Shown piece after piece: positions 45,666 to 54,301 of a DNA stretch of 64,000 nucleotides. Numbering within the stretch: position 1 is the first letter of the stretch; every line of letters starts with the position of its first letter. The notes beneath the pieces are model-generated. The model saw only the letters and a program-made list of their open reading frames with translations. It was not told the origin of the DNA and ran no database searches. The stretch is from Bacteroidales bacterium (lineage in GTDB: Bacteria; Bacteroidota; Bacteroidia; Bacteroidales; F082): positions 1 through 64,000 of the forward strand of contig JAQVLA010000004.1 of the NCBI GenBank assembly GCA_028704385.1, read 5' to 3'. Position numbers and translations under genes: made by a program.

Positions 45666-45673
45666 TATTTTTG
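45666..45673 (+). promoter_or_regulatory. Candidate -7 box for parA
   Basis: TATTTTTG matches TAnnTTTG exactly, 56 bases before the parA ATG. A TTTG at 45638-45641 lies 24 bp upstream, a little longer than usual. Confidence 0.5.
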
Positions 45674-45728
45674 TAGGATACTGCCTGATGGTAGTGAGAT
45701 GCATAATTTAACAGAAAACCATTTATTT

Positions 45729-46523
45729 ATGGGTAAAACCATTGCGATAGCAAATCAAAAAGGTGGTGTTGGCAAAACAACTTCAGCAATAAATCTGGCT
45801 GCAAGCCTGGCTGTGCTTGAATATAAAACTTTAGTGGTCGATTTCGACCCACAGGCCAATGCTACTTCCGGTGTGGGTTTCGATCCGAAAGATATTGAAA
45901 ACAGCGTGTATGAGTGTATTATCGATGGCATTCCACCCAAAGAGATTGTCCGCGAAACAGATACACCATTTTTACATATTATGCCTGCTCATATTGATCT
46001 GGTAGGCGCAGAGATTGAGATGATCAACCTTCCTAACCGGGAAAGGATGATGAAGAATGTGCTGGATCAGATCAAAGAGGAGTATGATTTTATCATCATC
46101 GATTGTTCACCTTCGCTGGGATTACTCACTGTAAATGCATTGACAGCAGCAGATTCGGTGATTATTCCGGTTCAGTGTGAATATTTTGCGCTCGAAGGAT
46201 TAGGGAAGTTATTAAACACCATTAAGATTGTCCAGACACGCCTGAACGAAAAACTCGACATCGAAGGCATACTTCTAACGATGTTCGACAGTCGTTTGCG
46301 GCTTTCTAAACAAGTGGTTGATGAAGTGAAAGCACATTTCCAGACCATGGTGTTCGATACAATTATTAACAGAAATACACGTTTAAGTGAAGCTCCCAGT
46401 TTTGGCCAAACAATAATAATGCACGATGCTACCAGCACTGGTGCAGTGAATTATTTAAACCTTGCCCGGGAAATATTAAGAAAGAATAACCTTAGCACTC
46501 AGGTAAAAGCAAAACAGGAATAA
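45729..46523 (+). CDS. parA: Chromosome partitioning ATPase ParA/Soj
   Basis: A 264-residue ParA-type P-loop ATPase with the deviant Walker A KGGVGKTT beginning at residue 11, the Walker A' motif VDFDPQANAT, and Walker B IIIDCSPSLG. The ATG at 45729 gives the typical MGKTIAIANQKGG start; upstream in-frame TTG and ATG codons would add up to 30 unconserved residues. With ParB it segregates the chromosome origin region. The parB gene begins 15 bases downstream. Confidence 0.96.
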   Translation: MGKTIAIANQKGGVGKTTSAINLAASLAVLEYKTLVVDFDPQANATSGVGFDPKDIENSVYECIIDGIPPKEIVRETDTPFLHIMPAHIDLVGAEIEMINLPNRERMMKNVLDQIKEEYDFIIIDCSPSLGLLTVNALTAADSVIIPVQCEYFALEGLGKLLNTIKIVQTRLNEKLDIEGILLTMFDSRLRLSKQVVDEVKAHFQTMVFDTIINRNTRLSEAPSFGQTIIMHDATSTGAVNYLNLAREILRKNNLSTQVKAKQE

Positions 46524-46538
46524 ATTGAATAGAAAAAA

Positions 46539-47450
46539 ATGACAGCAGGTTCAGGAAAATCAAAGAAAAGAGCGTTGGGGCGGGGGTTGGAAGCAATACT
46601 TCAGAGCCCGGATACTGATATCACATCAGTTGATATCTCGGGTAATTATGTAGCCGGAGCAATTGCTGAGATAGCACTTGAAAAAATTGAAGCAAACCCT
46701 TTCCAGCCCCGAACAGAATTTGATGATATGGCCTTGCGCGAACTTGCTGCTTCTATTAAGAATCAGGGGGTTATACAGCCAGTTACCGTACGAAAACTGG
46801 GGTATGATAAATATCAGCTTATCTCTGGCGAAAGAAGATTACGTGCTTCCAAACTGGCAGGATTAACAACCATTCCTGTTTTTATCAGGGTTGCCAACGA
46901 TGAGCAAATGCTCGAAATGGCATTAATTGAGAATATCCACAGAGAGAATCTGAATGCTGTGGAAGTGGCTATTTCTTATCAACGACTGATCGAAGAATGT
47001 TCGTTAACCCAGGAACAACTCAGCGAAAAGGTAAGCAAAAGCCGGTCAACCATAACGAACTTCCTGCGCTTGTTGAAATTACCACCTGAAGTACAGGTTG
47101 CGCTGCGCGATGGACATATCACCATGGGCCATGCCAGAGCTTTGATTAATCTGGATAGTGCTGAACAACAATTGATTATTTTGCAACAAATAATTGAGGA
47201 AGAACTTAATGTAAGACAGGTGGAAGCGTTGGTAAGAGCTGTAAATATGCCTCAGACAAAATCAAAATCAACTCCCAAACAAAAAAGCAGTATTCCGGAT
47301 TACCACATAGAAAAAGTGAAACAGCTGGGACAACGGCTAAACACAAAAGTTTTGATAAAACGAGACAACAAAGGTAAAGGCAGTATTTTGATTAGTTTTG
47401 CAGATGATGCTGCATTTAACAAACTGATGGAGCAATTGGAAAATGATTAA
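46539..47450 (+). CDS. parB: Chromosome partitioning protein ParB/Spo0J
   Basis: A 303-residue ParB with a Lys/Arg-rich N-terminus, the N-domain (about 45-135) with NPFQPRTEF and the CTP-binding GERRLRA plus ENIHRENLN motifs, a helix-turn-helix (about 160-185, SKSRSTITNFLRLLKLP), and a C-terminal dimerisation domain (about 250-300). It binds parS sites near the origin and is a CTP-dependent DNA clamp in studied homologues. No parS-like sequence was found in the window. Confidence 0.95.
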   Translation: MTAGSGKSKKRALGRGLEAILQSPDTDITSVDISGNYVAGAIAEIALEKIEANPFQPRTEFDDMALRELAASIKNQGVIQPVTVRKLGYDKYQLISGERRLRASKLAGLTTIPVFIRVANDEQMLEMALIENIHRENLNAVEVAISYQRLIEECSLTQEQLSEKVSKSRSTITNFLRLLKLPPEVQVALRDGHITMGHARALINLDSAEQQLIILQQIIEEELNVRQVEALVRAVNMPQTKSKSTPKQKSSIPDYHIEKVKQLGQRLNTKVLIKRDNKGKGSILISFADDAAFNKLMEQLEND

Positions 47451-47456
47451 ACAGCT

Positions 47457-48029
47457 ATGAAGTGGCCGGTTTTTTTATCAATTTTTGTTTTGTTTTTTCT
47501 GTCTCTGAACCTAAATGCTCAGGAAGTTGTAAGCAAGGAAATGATAAAAAAAATTCACTCGCCGCATAAAGCAACAATATATTCTGCCATTCTGCCTGGC
47601 CTTGGACAGGCGTATAATCGCAAGTATTGGAAAATCCCTGTGGTTTATGCCGGGATCGGAACTATATATTATTTTGCAAGCTCCAATGGCAAAATGTATC
47701 GCAAAGCACGCGAAGCCTACAATTATGTTGCGAGCGAAAGCGATTATCCTATTGATAATGACTTTGTTGATAAATACACGGCACAGGATCTGCAAACCAT
47801 TAGGGATTATTACCGCCGAAATATGGAACTAAGCTGGGTCGTGATGGGGCTTTGGTATGTTGTAAATATTATTGATGCTACTGTGGATGCGCATTTTTTT
47901 GATTACAACATTTCAGAAGATTTGTCTCTAAGAGTGGAGCCGGTGATCATTCACGATCAGCCACTTGGAGAGATTCCGACTTCGTATGCAGGTATGCAGG
48001 CCGGTCTAAGTCTTAAGATTAAGTTTTAG
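47457..48029 (+). CDS. DUF5683 domain membrane protein
   Basis: A 190-residue protein with a signal-like N-terminus (about 1-22) and the DUF5683 core, seen in HSPHKATIYSAILPGLGQAYN (first residue omitted here as ligand is unknown) near 32-52. Two hydrophobic segments follow, around 58-72 and 122-140. Function is unknown. The family is found in this slot, between parB and dapB, in many Bacteroidota. It starts 6 bases after parB and is probably co-transcribed with it. Confidence 0.85.
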   Translation: MKWPVFLSIFVLFFLSLNLNAQEVVSKEMIKKIHSPHKATIYSAILPGLGQAYNRKYWKIPVVYAGIGTIYYFASSNGKMYRKAREAYNYVASESDYPIDNDFVDKYTAQDLQTIRDYYRRNMELSWVVMGLWYVVNIIDATVDAHFFDYNISEDLSLRVEPVIIHDQPLGEIPTSYAGMQAGLSLKIKF

Positions 48030-48104
48030 GCCTTTTGTTCTGCATTTATTCAAAAAGTGCTATTTTCGTGCAATATCATCTGATAGATTTATAGTAATTG
48101 TTTA

Positions 48105-48836
48105 ATGAAAAGCTTAAAGATAGCATTGATCGGCTACGGACGCATGGGTAAGATCATTGAAAAAATGGCTTTAACCCGTGGTCATCAGATTGTTGCCAAT
48201 CTTGATAACGAAAGAGATTGGCACAATCAATTGGATCATTTTGTGAAAGCTGATGTTGCCATCGAGTTTAGCCTTCCTGATAAGGCTGTGGATAATATCC
48301 ATAAGTGTTTTGATGCAAACATTCCGGTAGTAGTTGGTACTACTGGCTGGTATCATCATTTGAATGAGGTGATTAGTTGGTGTGATGAGCAAAAACAGGC
48401 CATTTTTTACGCTTCCAACTTTAGTATTGGTATGAATCTGATGTTTATGCTTACCAAAGACTTAAGTCAACTTGCAGCAAAATATGGATTCAGGATGAGA
48501 TTATTCGAGAAACATCACCAGCATAAAGTTGATAAACCAAGTGGTACTGCACTCGAAATTGCCCGATTGGTAAAGGAATATCATCCGCTTATCAAAGGAT
48601 ATGCGCTGGAAGAAACACCAAATCAAATGCTTTTGCCAATCGAAGCAGTTCGCGAAGGAGAAGTGAATGGCCTGCATTGCCTTGAACTTTTTTCGTCTGA
48701 TGAAAAACTTAGCCTTACTCACGAAGCACTGAACAGAAATGGTTTTGCAGAGGGAGCATTGATGGCTGCCGAGTTTTTAGTTGGTAAAAAAGGCGTATTT
48801 ACTATGAAAGAATTGTTGCAAACCGATGAAGATTAA
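48105..48836 (+). CDS. dapB: 4-hydroxy-tetrahydrodipicolinate reductase
   Basis: A 243-residue enzyme, slightly shorter than the usual 260-270 because the lid region is compact. The nucleotide-binding motif GYGRMGK is at 9-15, and the catalytic segment HHQHKVDKPSGTAL is present. It reduces the dihydrodipicolinate precursor to tetrahydrodipicolinate in the lysine/meso-DAP pathway. A weak promoter-like TATTTTCG lies at 48061-48068. It overlaps the following lipoprotein gene by 11 bases. Confidence 0.94.
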   Translation: MKSLKIALIGYGRMGKIIEKMALTRGHQIVANLDNERDWHNQLDHFVKADVAIEFSLPDKAVDNIHKCFDANIPVVVGTTGWYHHLNEVISWCDEQKQAIFYASNFSIGMNLMFMLTKDLSQLAAKYGFRMRLFEKHHQHKVDKPSGTALEIARLVKEYHPLIKGYALEETPNQMLLPIEAVREGEVNGLHCLELFSSDEKLSLTHEALNRNGFAEGALMAAEFLVGKKGVFTMKELLQTDED

Positions 48837-49302
48837 CAGATTTCTTATTTTGTTTTCAAGCTTAATTGCACTGATTTATTCCTCATTTTTCTTTTTAAGT
48901 TGTTCTGGCTCAAGAATTCTAGACGAAAATCAAAAGGATGTATCTGATGGCTGTCTGAGTATTCATATTTTGGATAGCAAAGACAACAAAATTACGGGAA
49001 GGCCATACGACATAGTTTCGTTTGATCTGGATGATAATTGCCTTCATACAGTTGTGAGGTACAGTGGTGGCTGCAGTATTCCACAGGTGAAAGTGAATTT
49101 AATTAAAATTGAAAATGAATTTTATCCAAAACAGGCGAGGCTTGATTTGGTAATCTCTGATGATGATGTCTGTCGGGAATTGATAACTGACAGTATATCA
49201 ATAGATTTGTCTTATCTTAATGCGATGGCACGCGATGGTGGAATCCTGATTAGATTTGATAAGCAGCAAAAAGATTTTTTTTATGCCTTGCCGCTCAGGT
49301 GA
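48826..49302 (+). CDS. Uncharacterised lipoprotein
   Basis: A 158-residue protein with a signal peptide and lipobox FFLSC (lipidated C26). The mature region is rich in Asp, Ile and Leu, has beta-strand patterns and contains three further Cys residues: DGCLSIHIL near 43, DDNCLHTV near 71 and GGCSIPQVKV near 82. A fourth lies near residue 117. The start codon overlaps the dapB end by 11 bases in another frame, implying translational coupling. I do not recognise a family. Confidence 0.75.
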   Translation: MKINRFLILFSSLIALIYSSFFFLSCSGSRILDENQKDVSDGCLSIHILDSKDNKITGRPYDIVSFDLDDNCLHTVVRYSGGCSIPQVKVNLIKIENEFYPKQARLDLVISDDDVCRELITDSISIDLSYLNAMARDGGILIRFDKQQKDFFYALPLR

Positions 49303-49377
49303 TTACGAATTATTAACAAAATCACGGCCGGCTTTTGAGTTCACTTTCCTAATTTAGCACCTTCAAAAAACAGTATC

Positions 49378-50892
49378 ATGCTTGCACTGATTATTATTAT
49401 CCCATTGCTTTTTACCATTCCAACCATTTTTGCCTGGCAATTATTTAACAAAGCCGGGAAGAAGGCTTTTCTGAGCCTGATTCCATTTTACAACCTTTAT
49501 GTGTTGCTGCTAATTATAAAGAAACCTTTGTGGTGGTACATTCTGCTTTTGATACCATTTCTCAATGTTTTTGTATATATGCTGATGCTCGTGGAGTTGG
49601 TAAAGTGTTATGGAAAATACGGTCTTGGTGAGCAGTTTTTGGCTGTGGTTGTGCCATTTGTATATCTGCCCCTGATCAGTGCCAACACAAAACTTTCTTA
49701 CCTGGATCCTGCAATTACCAAACGCCCCAAAAAAGGGCCGGTACGCGAATGGTTGGATGCTATTATTTTTGCTGTGGTTGCAGCTACAATAATCCGTACC
49801 TTTTTAATTGAAGCTTATACCATTCCAACTTCCAGTATGGAAAAATCCCTTTTGGTTGGCGATTTCTTATTTGTAAGTAAAATAAGCTATGGCCCAAAAA
49901 TCCCGAATACACCACTGGCATTTCCATTTGTTCATCACACCCTGCCCTGGAGCCAAACCGCTAAAAGTTACGTTGAATGGATCAAGCTGCCTTTTTATCG
50001 TTTTTCCGGTCTGGGTAATGTTGAACGAAACGATGCGGTTGTGTTTAACTATCCGGCAGGTGATACGGTAAGCGACCGTTTTCAGAGTAATGTAAGCTAT
50101 TATTCCTTAGTACGCGAATATGGCAGGGAAAGGGTTTGGACGGATAAAAGAAATTTTGGCAACATCATTGCACGCCCTGTTGACAAACGTGAAAATTATA
50201 TCAAGCGTGGTGTGGGATTACCAGGAGATACAATCCATATCGTAAAAGCTGATTTGTATGTGAACGGCCATAAAGCTGATTCACCAGTTACATTGCAGTT
50301 TAAACATCTTGTAAAAACAGATGGAACCATGATAAATCAGCGAATTATGGATAAGTATAATATCACTGAAGGCAAGCGACTGAGCCAACCCGATGAATAT
50401 ATGTTTTGGATCAGTGAGCAGGTGGCTGATGATTTAAGGAAGCTACCCAATGTGCGAAGTGTCGAAAAAGTAATAGAATCACCTGAAATATGGGATCCTG
50501 AAGTTTTCCCAAATGACGAAGCGTATCAATGGAATATAGATAATTTTGGACCCTTATGGATTCCAAAAAAAGGAACTACAATCAGCCTTACATTGAAAAA
50601 TCTTCCGTTATACGAGCGCATCATCACGGCCTACGAAGGAAACACTCTGAAAGTTATAGATAATCAGATACTTATAAATGATTCACCAACGATGCAATAT
50701 ACCTTTAAGATGGATTATTACTGGATGATGGGTGATAATCGTCATAATTCAGCCGACTCAAGAATCTGGGGTTTTGTGCCGGAAGATCATGTTGTTGGTA
50801 AAGCTGTTTTTGTCTGGTTGTCACTCGATCCCAACAAATCGTTGTTTGGCGGGAAAATTCGCTTCAATAAATCGATGCGTATTGTTAAATAA
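49378..50892 (+). CDS. lepB: Signal peptidase I with N-terminal membrane extension
   Basis: A 504-residue protein, much longer than a minimal type I signal peptidase. Residues about 1-110 form four hydrophobic segments with the IPFYNLYVLLLI and GLGEQF motifs of a DUF5684-like domain. A further TM helix (about 125-145) leads to the peptidase, with nucleophile S153 in PTSSM and general base K276 in NYIKRGVGLPGD. The conserved GDNRHNSADSR motif is near 455. Between K276 and GDNR there is a large insertion (about 290-440), typical of Bacteroidota LepB. It removes signal peptides on the periplasmic face. Confidence 0.93.
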   Translation: MLALIIIIPLLFTIPTIFAWQLFNKAGKKAFLSLIPFYNLYVLLLIIKKPLWWYILLLIPFLNVFVYMLMLVELVKCYGKYGLGEQFLAVVVPFVYLPLISANTKLSYLDPAITKRPKKGPVREWLDAIIFAVVAATIIRTFLIEAYTIPTSSMEKSLLVGDFLFVSKISYGPKIPNTPLAFPFVHHTLPWSQTAKSYVEWIKLPFYRFSGLGNVERNDAVVFNYPAGDTVSDRFQSNVSYYSLVREYGRERVWTDKRNFGNIIARPVDKRENYIKRGVGLPGDTIHIVKADLYVNGHKADSPVTLQFKHLVKTDGTMINQRIMDKYNITEGKRLSQPDEYMFWISEQVADDLRKLPNVRSVEKVIESPEIWDPEVFPNDEAYQWNIDNFGPLWIPKKGTTISLTLKNLPLYERIITAYEGNTLKVIDNQILINDSPTMQYTFKMDYYWMMGDNRHNSADSRIWGFVPEDHVVGKAVFVWLSLDPNKSLFGGKIRFNKSMRIVK

Positions 50893-50932
50893 TAAGAAGT
50901 AAATAAGTTTTAAATCAGATAGTTTAATAGCA

Positions 50933-51370
50933 ATGAAAAAAGCAAAAATCGAAACAGAAAAAGGAACTATGGTAGCGGAACTGTATGAAGATGATGCACC
51001 AAAAACAGTTGAAAATTTTGTGACCCTGATAAAAAAGGGATTTTATGATGGGTTGACCTTTCATCGGGTTATTCCCAATTTTGTAGTGCAGGGCGGATGC
51101 CCCAAAGGCGATGGCACAGGTGGCCCGGGTTATTCCATTAACTGTGAACTTGACGGCCAAAATCAAAGGCATGATCGCGGAGTATTATCAATGGCACATG
51201 CCGGACGAAATACAGGAGGTTCACAATTCTTTATTTGTCATAATCGTGAAAATACGGCACATCTGGATCGCAATCATACTGTTTTTGGTAGGATAATCGA
51301 AAATATAGAGGTGGTTGATATGTTACGCCAGGGGGATAAAATGATTAAACTCAGTGTTTTTGAAGAGTAG
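50933..51370 (+). CDS. Cyclophilin-type peptidyl-prolyl cis-trans isomerase
   Basis: A 145-residue cyclophilin without signal peptide. The active-site stretch [15 protein letters not shown] (about 43-57) holds the catalytic Arg. QFFICHNR (about 99-106) and [11 protein letters not shown] (about 111-121) complete the fold. It speeds proline isomerisation in the cytosol. It follows lepB by 40 bases and is the last gene before a strong terminator and the tRNA. Confidence 0.94.
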   Translation: MKKAKIETEKGTMVAELYEDDAPKTVENFVTLIKKGFYDGLTFHRVIPNFVVQGGCPKGDGTGGPGYSINCELDGQNQRHDRGVLSMAHAGRNTGGSQFFICHNRENTAHLDRNHTVFGRIIENIEVVDMLRQGDKMIKLSVFEE

Positions 51371-51407
51371 TTTCAAAGCATTACCTTTTTTAATCCTATT
51401 TTAATAA

Positions 51408-51444
51408 AAAAACCACCAAAAACGTGCAGTTTTCGGTGGTTTTT
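51408..51444. terminator. Bidirectional terminator between the cyclophilin and tRNA-Ser
   Basis: AAAAACCACCaAAAAC (51408-51423) pairs with GTTTTcGGTGGTTTTT (51429-51444) around a 5-base loop, with one internal mismatch. Runs of A and T on both sides make it usable on both strands: for the cyclophilin on plus and the tRNA on minus. Confidence 0.85.
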
Positions 51445-51465
51445 GCTTATTTTGATGGTCTTCTG

Positions 51466-51550
51466 CGGAGGAAGAGGGATTCGAACCCCCGGAGGCTTGC
51501 ACCTCAACGGTTTTCAAGACCGCCGCAATCGACCACTCTGCCATTCCTCC
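51466..51550 (-). tRNA. tRNA-Ser (anticodon UGA)
   Basis: On the minus strand the acceptor stem GGAGGAA pairs with TTCCTCC, the T-arm has GGTTCGAATCC, and the anticodon loop is CTTGAAA with TGA at 51516-51514. A long variable arm (GAGG/CCTC) fits a class II serine tRNA. The total is 85 nt and the 3' CCA is not encoded. Confidence 0.96.
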
Positions 51551-51554
51551 GCTG

Positions 51555-51583
51555 CAAAAGTACGAAAATTTGATTTTGTACAA
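51555..51583 (-). promoter_or_regulatory. Promoter for tRNA-Ser
   Basis: On the minus strand TTG (51583-51581), 18 bases, then TACTTTTG (51562-51555), an exact -7 match. It would start transcription at or very near the tRNA 5' end (51550). Confidence 0.55.
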
Positions 51584-51750
51584 GGCCTGAACCGAAAATA
51601 GATTGATTTTTTTAATTAGGCATTTTGAACTTTGAGTTTTGTCACTTTTCCGATCAGGCCAATGTTCTTGTTCTAAGCTAGTGATCTGTTATGTAAAGCG
51701 TTGAATAGCTTACATTAACTGCTTACTTCATGCCGTTTGCTTGCTGTCAC

Positions 51751-51782
51751 TTGATCATTCAGTTTAAATGGTCGTATCTTTG
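51751..51782 (+). promoter_or_regulatory. Promoter for the GWxTD gene
   Basis: TTG (51751-51753), 21 bases, then TATCTTTG (51775-51782), an exact -7 match. The leader before the ATG at 51833 would be about 44 nt. Confidence 0.58.
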
Positions 51783-51832
51783 TAAGAGTTTTTCCAGTTT
51801 TAAGCTTGGCTTCATTAACAAAAACACTGATT

Positions 51833-53308
51833 ATGAGAAAATTATTTACTTTGTTATTAATACTTTGTATGTTTCAGGGTATTGCCCAGGAACAACACAA
51901 AAAAAGTTTGAGGGCTTATTTATCCTACGCAATGTTTTATGTTCCTGGCGCTGAACCCTACATCGAAACATATCTTGCCGTTGATGGAAATTCAGTGTAC
52001 TTCAAAGAAACAGAACCTGGAAATTTTAAAGCCAGTATTGAAATAATTATGCTGTTCAAACAGCATGATTCCATTGTAGATTATGCGAAGTATGCCCTGA
52101 ATAGCCCATCTATCACTGACACTTCTGCCATTGATTTTGGTTTTATCGACCAACAGCGGTTTTCGTTACCAACCGGGGAGTATCAGTTCGAGCTGATTAT
52201 CTCGGACATCAACAATGAACTCGACCCTCCTTTCCAAACCTTGGAAAATATTCAGCTGGAATTTTCGGATAATGAAGTCGGAGTTAGTGGCATTCAGTTA
52301 ATTGAGAGTTATGAAAAGACAGATACTGAAGGTGTGTTGACAAAGAACGGTTATAACCTGATTCCGCTGGTGTATGCCTTTTACCCCGAATCCATGAAGT
52401 CGATGTCATTTTATGCAGAAGTTTATCATACCGATAAAGTTTTTGGAAAAGACTCCGGATTTCTCCTCAACTATTATATAGAATCCTTTGAGAGTGGTAA
52501 AATAATTGATGGTTTTCAATTCAGGAAACGTACGGATTCCAAACCTGTTAACATTGTGTTTAATACTATTGATATCAGTGATTTACCATCCGGAAATTAC
52601 AAACTTGTATTGGAAGTTCGGGATCGGGATAATAAGCAGATCACACAAAATAGTTTATTTTTCCGACGTTCAAATCCCGGAATGGGTTACCAGATTAATG
52701 ATTTAGCTACTGTGAATATTAGTAATACTTTCGTAAACCGCATCACTGCACCGGATAGCCTTCGTGAATATTTGTTATGCCTGGAGCCTATTTCATCGGA
52801 GGTAGAAAGAGATTACGTTTACAATCTGATTGCAAAGAATGAAACAGACCTTATGAAAAAGTATTTGTATAATTTCTGGGTTTCACGTAATTATTCTTCA
52901 CCTGAAGAAGCCTGGCAACAATATTATTACGAAGTTCAGAAAGTTAACCTGGCCTATAAAACACCTACAAAAAAAGGTTATGCAACAGATCGTGGGCGCG
53001 TCTATCTTAAATATGGCCCTCCCAATCAGATCATGGAAAGCTATAACGAGCCTGGCGCTTATCCCTACGAGATTTGGCAATATTATACCCTTGGTAATCA
53101 GCGTAATAAACGCTTTGTTTTTTATACTCGCGACATGGCCACCAACGATTTTGTGTTGATACATTCAGATGCCTTTGGTGAGCTGGCTAATTATCGCTGG
53201 CAACTGGATATCTACCGCCGAACCTGGGATCCCAACAGCATTGACGAAACAGCACCAGAAGACACATGGGGCAACAGAGCTACACAAATCATCAAGGATT
53301 TGAAGTAA
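51833..53308 (+). CDS. GWxTD domain-containing secreted protein
   Basis: A 491-residue protein with a signal peptide (about 1-19, MRKLFTLLLILCMFQGIAQ). The C-terminal GWxTD domain (about 350-460) reads KKGYATDRGRVYLKYGPPN, so the name-giving Trp is Tyr here (GYATD). The N-terminal 330 residues are beta-rich with repeated D/E-S-G patterns and no recognised catalytic motif. The family is common in Bacteroidota, exported, and of unknown function. The ATG at 51833 starts the signal peptide; a TTG at 51806 would add nine residues. The promoter is well placed. Confidence 0.82.
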   Translation: MRKLFTLLLILCMFQGIAQEQHKKSLRAYLSYAMFYVPGAEPYIETYLAVDGNSVYFKETEPGNFKASIEIIMLFKQHDSIVDYAKYALNSPSITDTSAIDFGFIDQQRFSLPTGEYQFELIISDINNELDPPFQTLENIQLEFSDNEVGVSGIQLIESYEKTDTEGVLTKNGYNLIPLVYAFYPESMKSMSFYAEVYHTDKVFGKDSGFLLNYYIESFESGKIIDGFQFRKRTDSKPVNIVFNTIDISDLPSGNYKLVLEVRDRDNKQITQNSLFFRRSNPGMGYQINDLATVNISNTFVNRITAPDSLREYLLCLEPISSEVERDYVYNLIAKNETDLMKKYLYNFWVSRNYSSPEEAWQQYYYEVQKVNLAYKTPTKKGYATDRGRVYLKYGPPNQIMESYNEPGAYPYEIWQYYTLGNQRNKRFVFYTRDMATNDFVLIHSDAFGELANYRWQLDIYRRTWDPNSIDETAPEDTWGNRATQIIKDLK

Positions 53309-53374
53309 AAACTGCCATGACCGGTGATGACATTTCCGGATTAATCAGGTGCTTTTTCAGGTTTTAAAATTCCT

Positions 53375-53382
53375 TACCTTTG
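53375..53382 (+). promoter_or_regulatory. Candidate -7 box for the acyltransferase
   Basis: TACCTTTG matches TAnnTTTG exactly, 38 bases before the ATG at 53420. The -33 region is T-rich without a clear TTTG. Confidence 0.48.
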
Positions 53383-53419
53383 CCTGATTGTTTTTAAACT
53401 CAAGCAAAGAATGATATAA

Positions 53420-54301
53420 ATGAACAGCCCGGGATATAAAATTCTCAGAAGTTTTGCCCGTTTCTGGGGTAATTTCCCCTTGCGGTTTCTTTATGTTTTC
53501 TCTGATATTCTCTATTATATAGCCTATTATCTGCTTCGTTACCGTAGAAGTGTGGTAAGGAAAAATCTTTTGGACAGCTTTCCTGAAAAATCTAAATCAG
53601 AGATAAAGTTCATCGAAAAGCAGTTTTACCATAACTTAACCGATCTCTTCGCCGAATACCTGAAGATGGCCAGGATAAGTAAAGAAGAGTTAGATGAAAG
53701 GATGCATTACGAAAATGCTGAATTGCTTGAAGAGCTTGCTGTTCAGGGGAAAAGTGTATTTTTGGCCACTGGTCATTGTGGTAATTGGGAGTGGTTTGGT
53801 AAAGCCATACCGCTCAACACCTCACATAATGGGATTGCCATATATAAACGGCTATCGAACAAGACTTTTGAAATACTGATTAAAGAGATCAGAACCAATC
53901 ACAACAATCTTACTATGCTCGAATCGCGCTCCACTTACAGAGGTCTAAAGCAACTGGACGACAGGCATAATGCAGTTTTTATCGCTGCTGACCAAAGCCC
54001 CAGTGGAAACGAACAGGACTATTGGACCAATTTTTTGAATCGTGAAACTGCATTTTTTAATGGACCTGAAAAGATGGCCAAAGCACTCGATTATGCCGTT
54101 ATATTTGTTGAAAATTCGAGAATAAGAAGAGGATACTACAAGATAAAACTCATTCCTGTAACGCTCAATCCAGGGCAAACTGCTTCCAATGAAATTACTG
54201 AGAAGTATGTTCGTATGCTTGAGAAAGCCATACGCGAACAGCCCGATAACTGGCTTTGGTCGCACAGACGCTGGAAACACCAACGAAAAAATATCGCCTG
54301 A
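53420..54301 (+). CDS. LpxL-like lysophospholipid/lipid A acyltransferase
   Basis: A 293-residue protein with a membrane-associated N-terminus (about 22-40) and the acyltransferase motif H119-x4-E124 in GHCGNWEWFG, the LpxL/HtrB version of HxxxxD/E. The later DQSPSGNEQDYW and RRWKHQRK segments also fit the family. It probably adds a secondary acyl chain to lipid A or an aminolipid at the inner membrane. Its TGA stop overlaps the next gene's ATG (TGATG), so the two are translated together. Confidence 0.88.
   Translation: MNSPGYKILRSFARFWGNFPLRFLYVFSDILYYIAYYLLRYRRSVVRKNLLDSFPEKSKSEIKFIEKQFYHNLTDLFAEYLKMARISKEELDERMHYENAELLEELAVQGKSVFLATGHCGNWEWFGKAIPLNTSHNGIAIYKRLSNKTFEILIKEIRTNHNNLTMLESRSTYRGLKQLDDRHNAVFIAADQSPSGNEQDYWTNFLNRETAFFNGPEKMAKALDYAVIFVENSRIRRGYYKIKLIPVTLNPGQTASNEITEKYVRMLEKAIREQPDNWLWSHRRWKHQRKNIA

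Noticed and set aside
52881-52890. TTTCACGTAA, another half of a parS-like palindrome
   Set aside because: Only one half-site is present; the second half is broken and it lies within the GWxTD gene.
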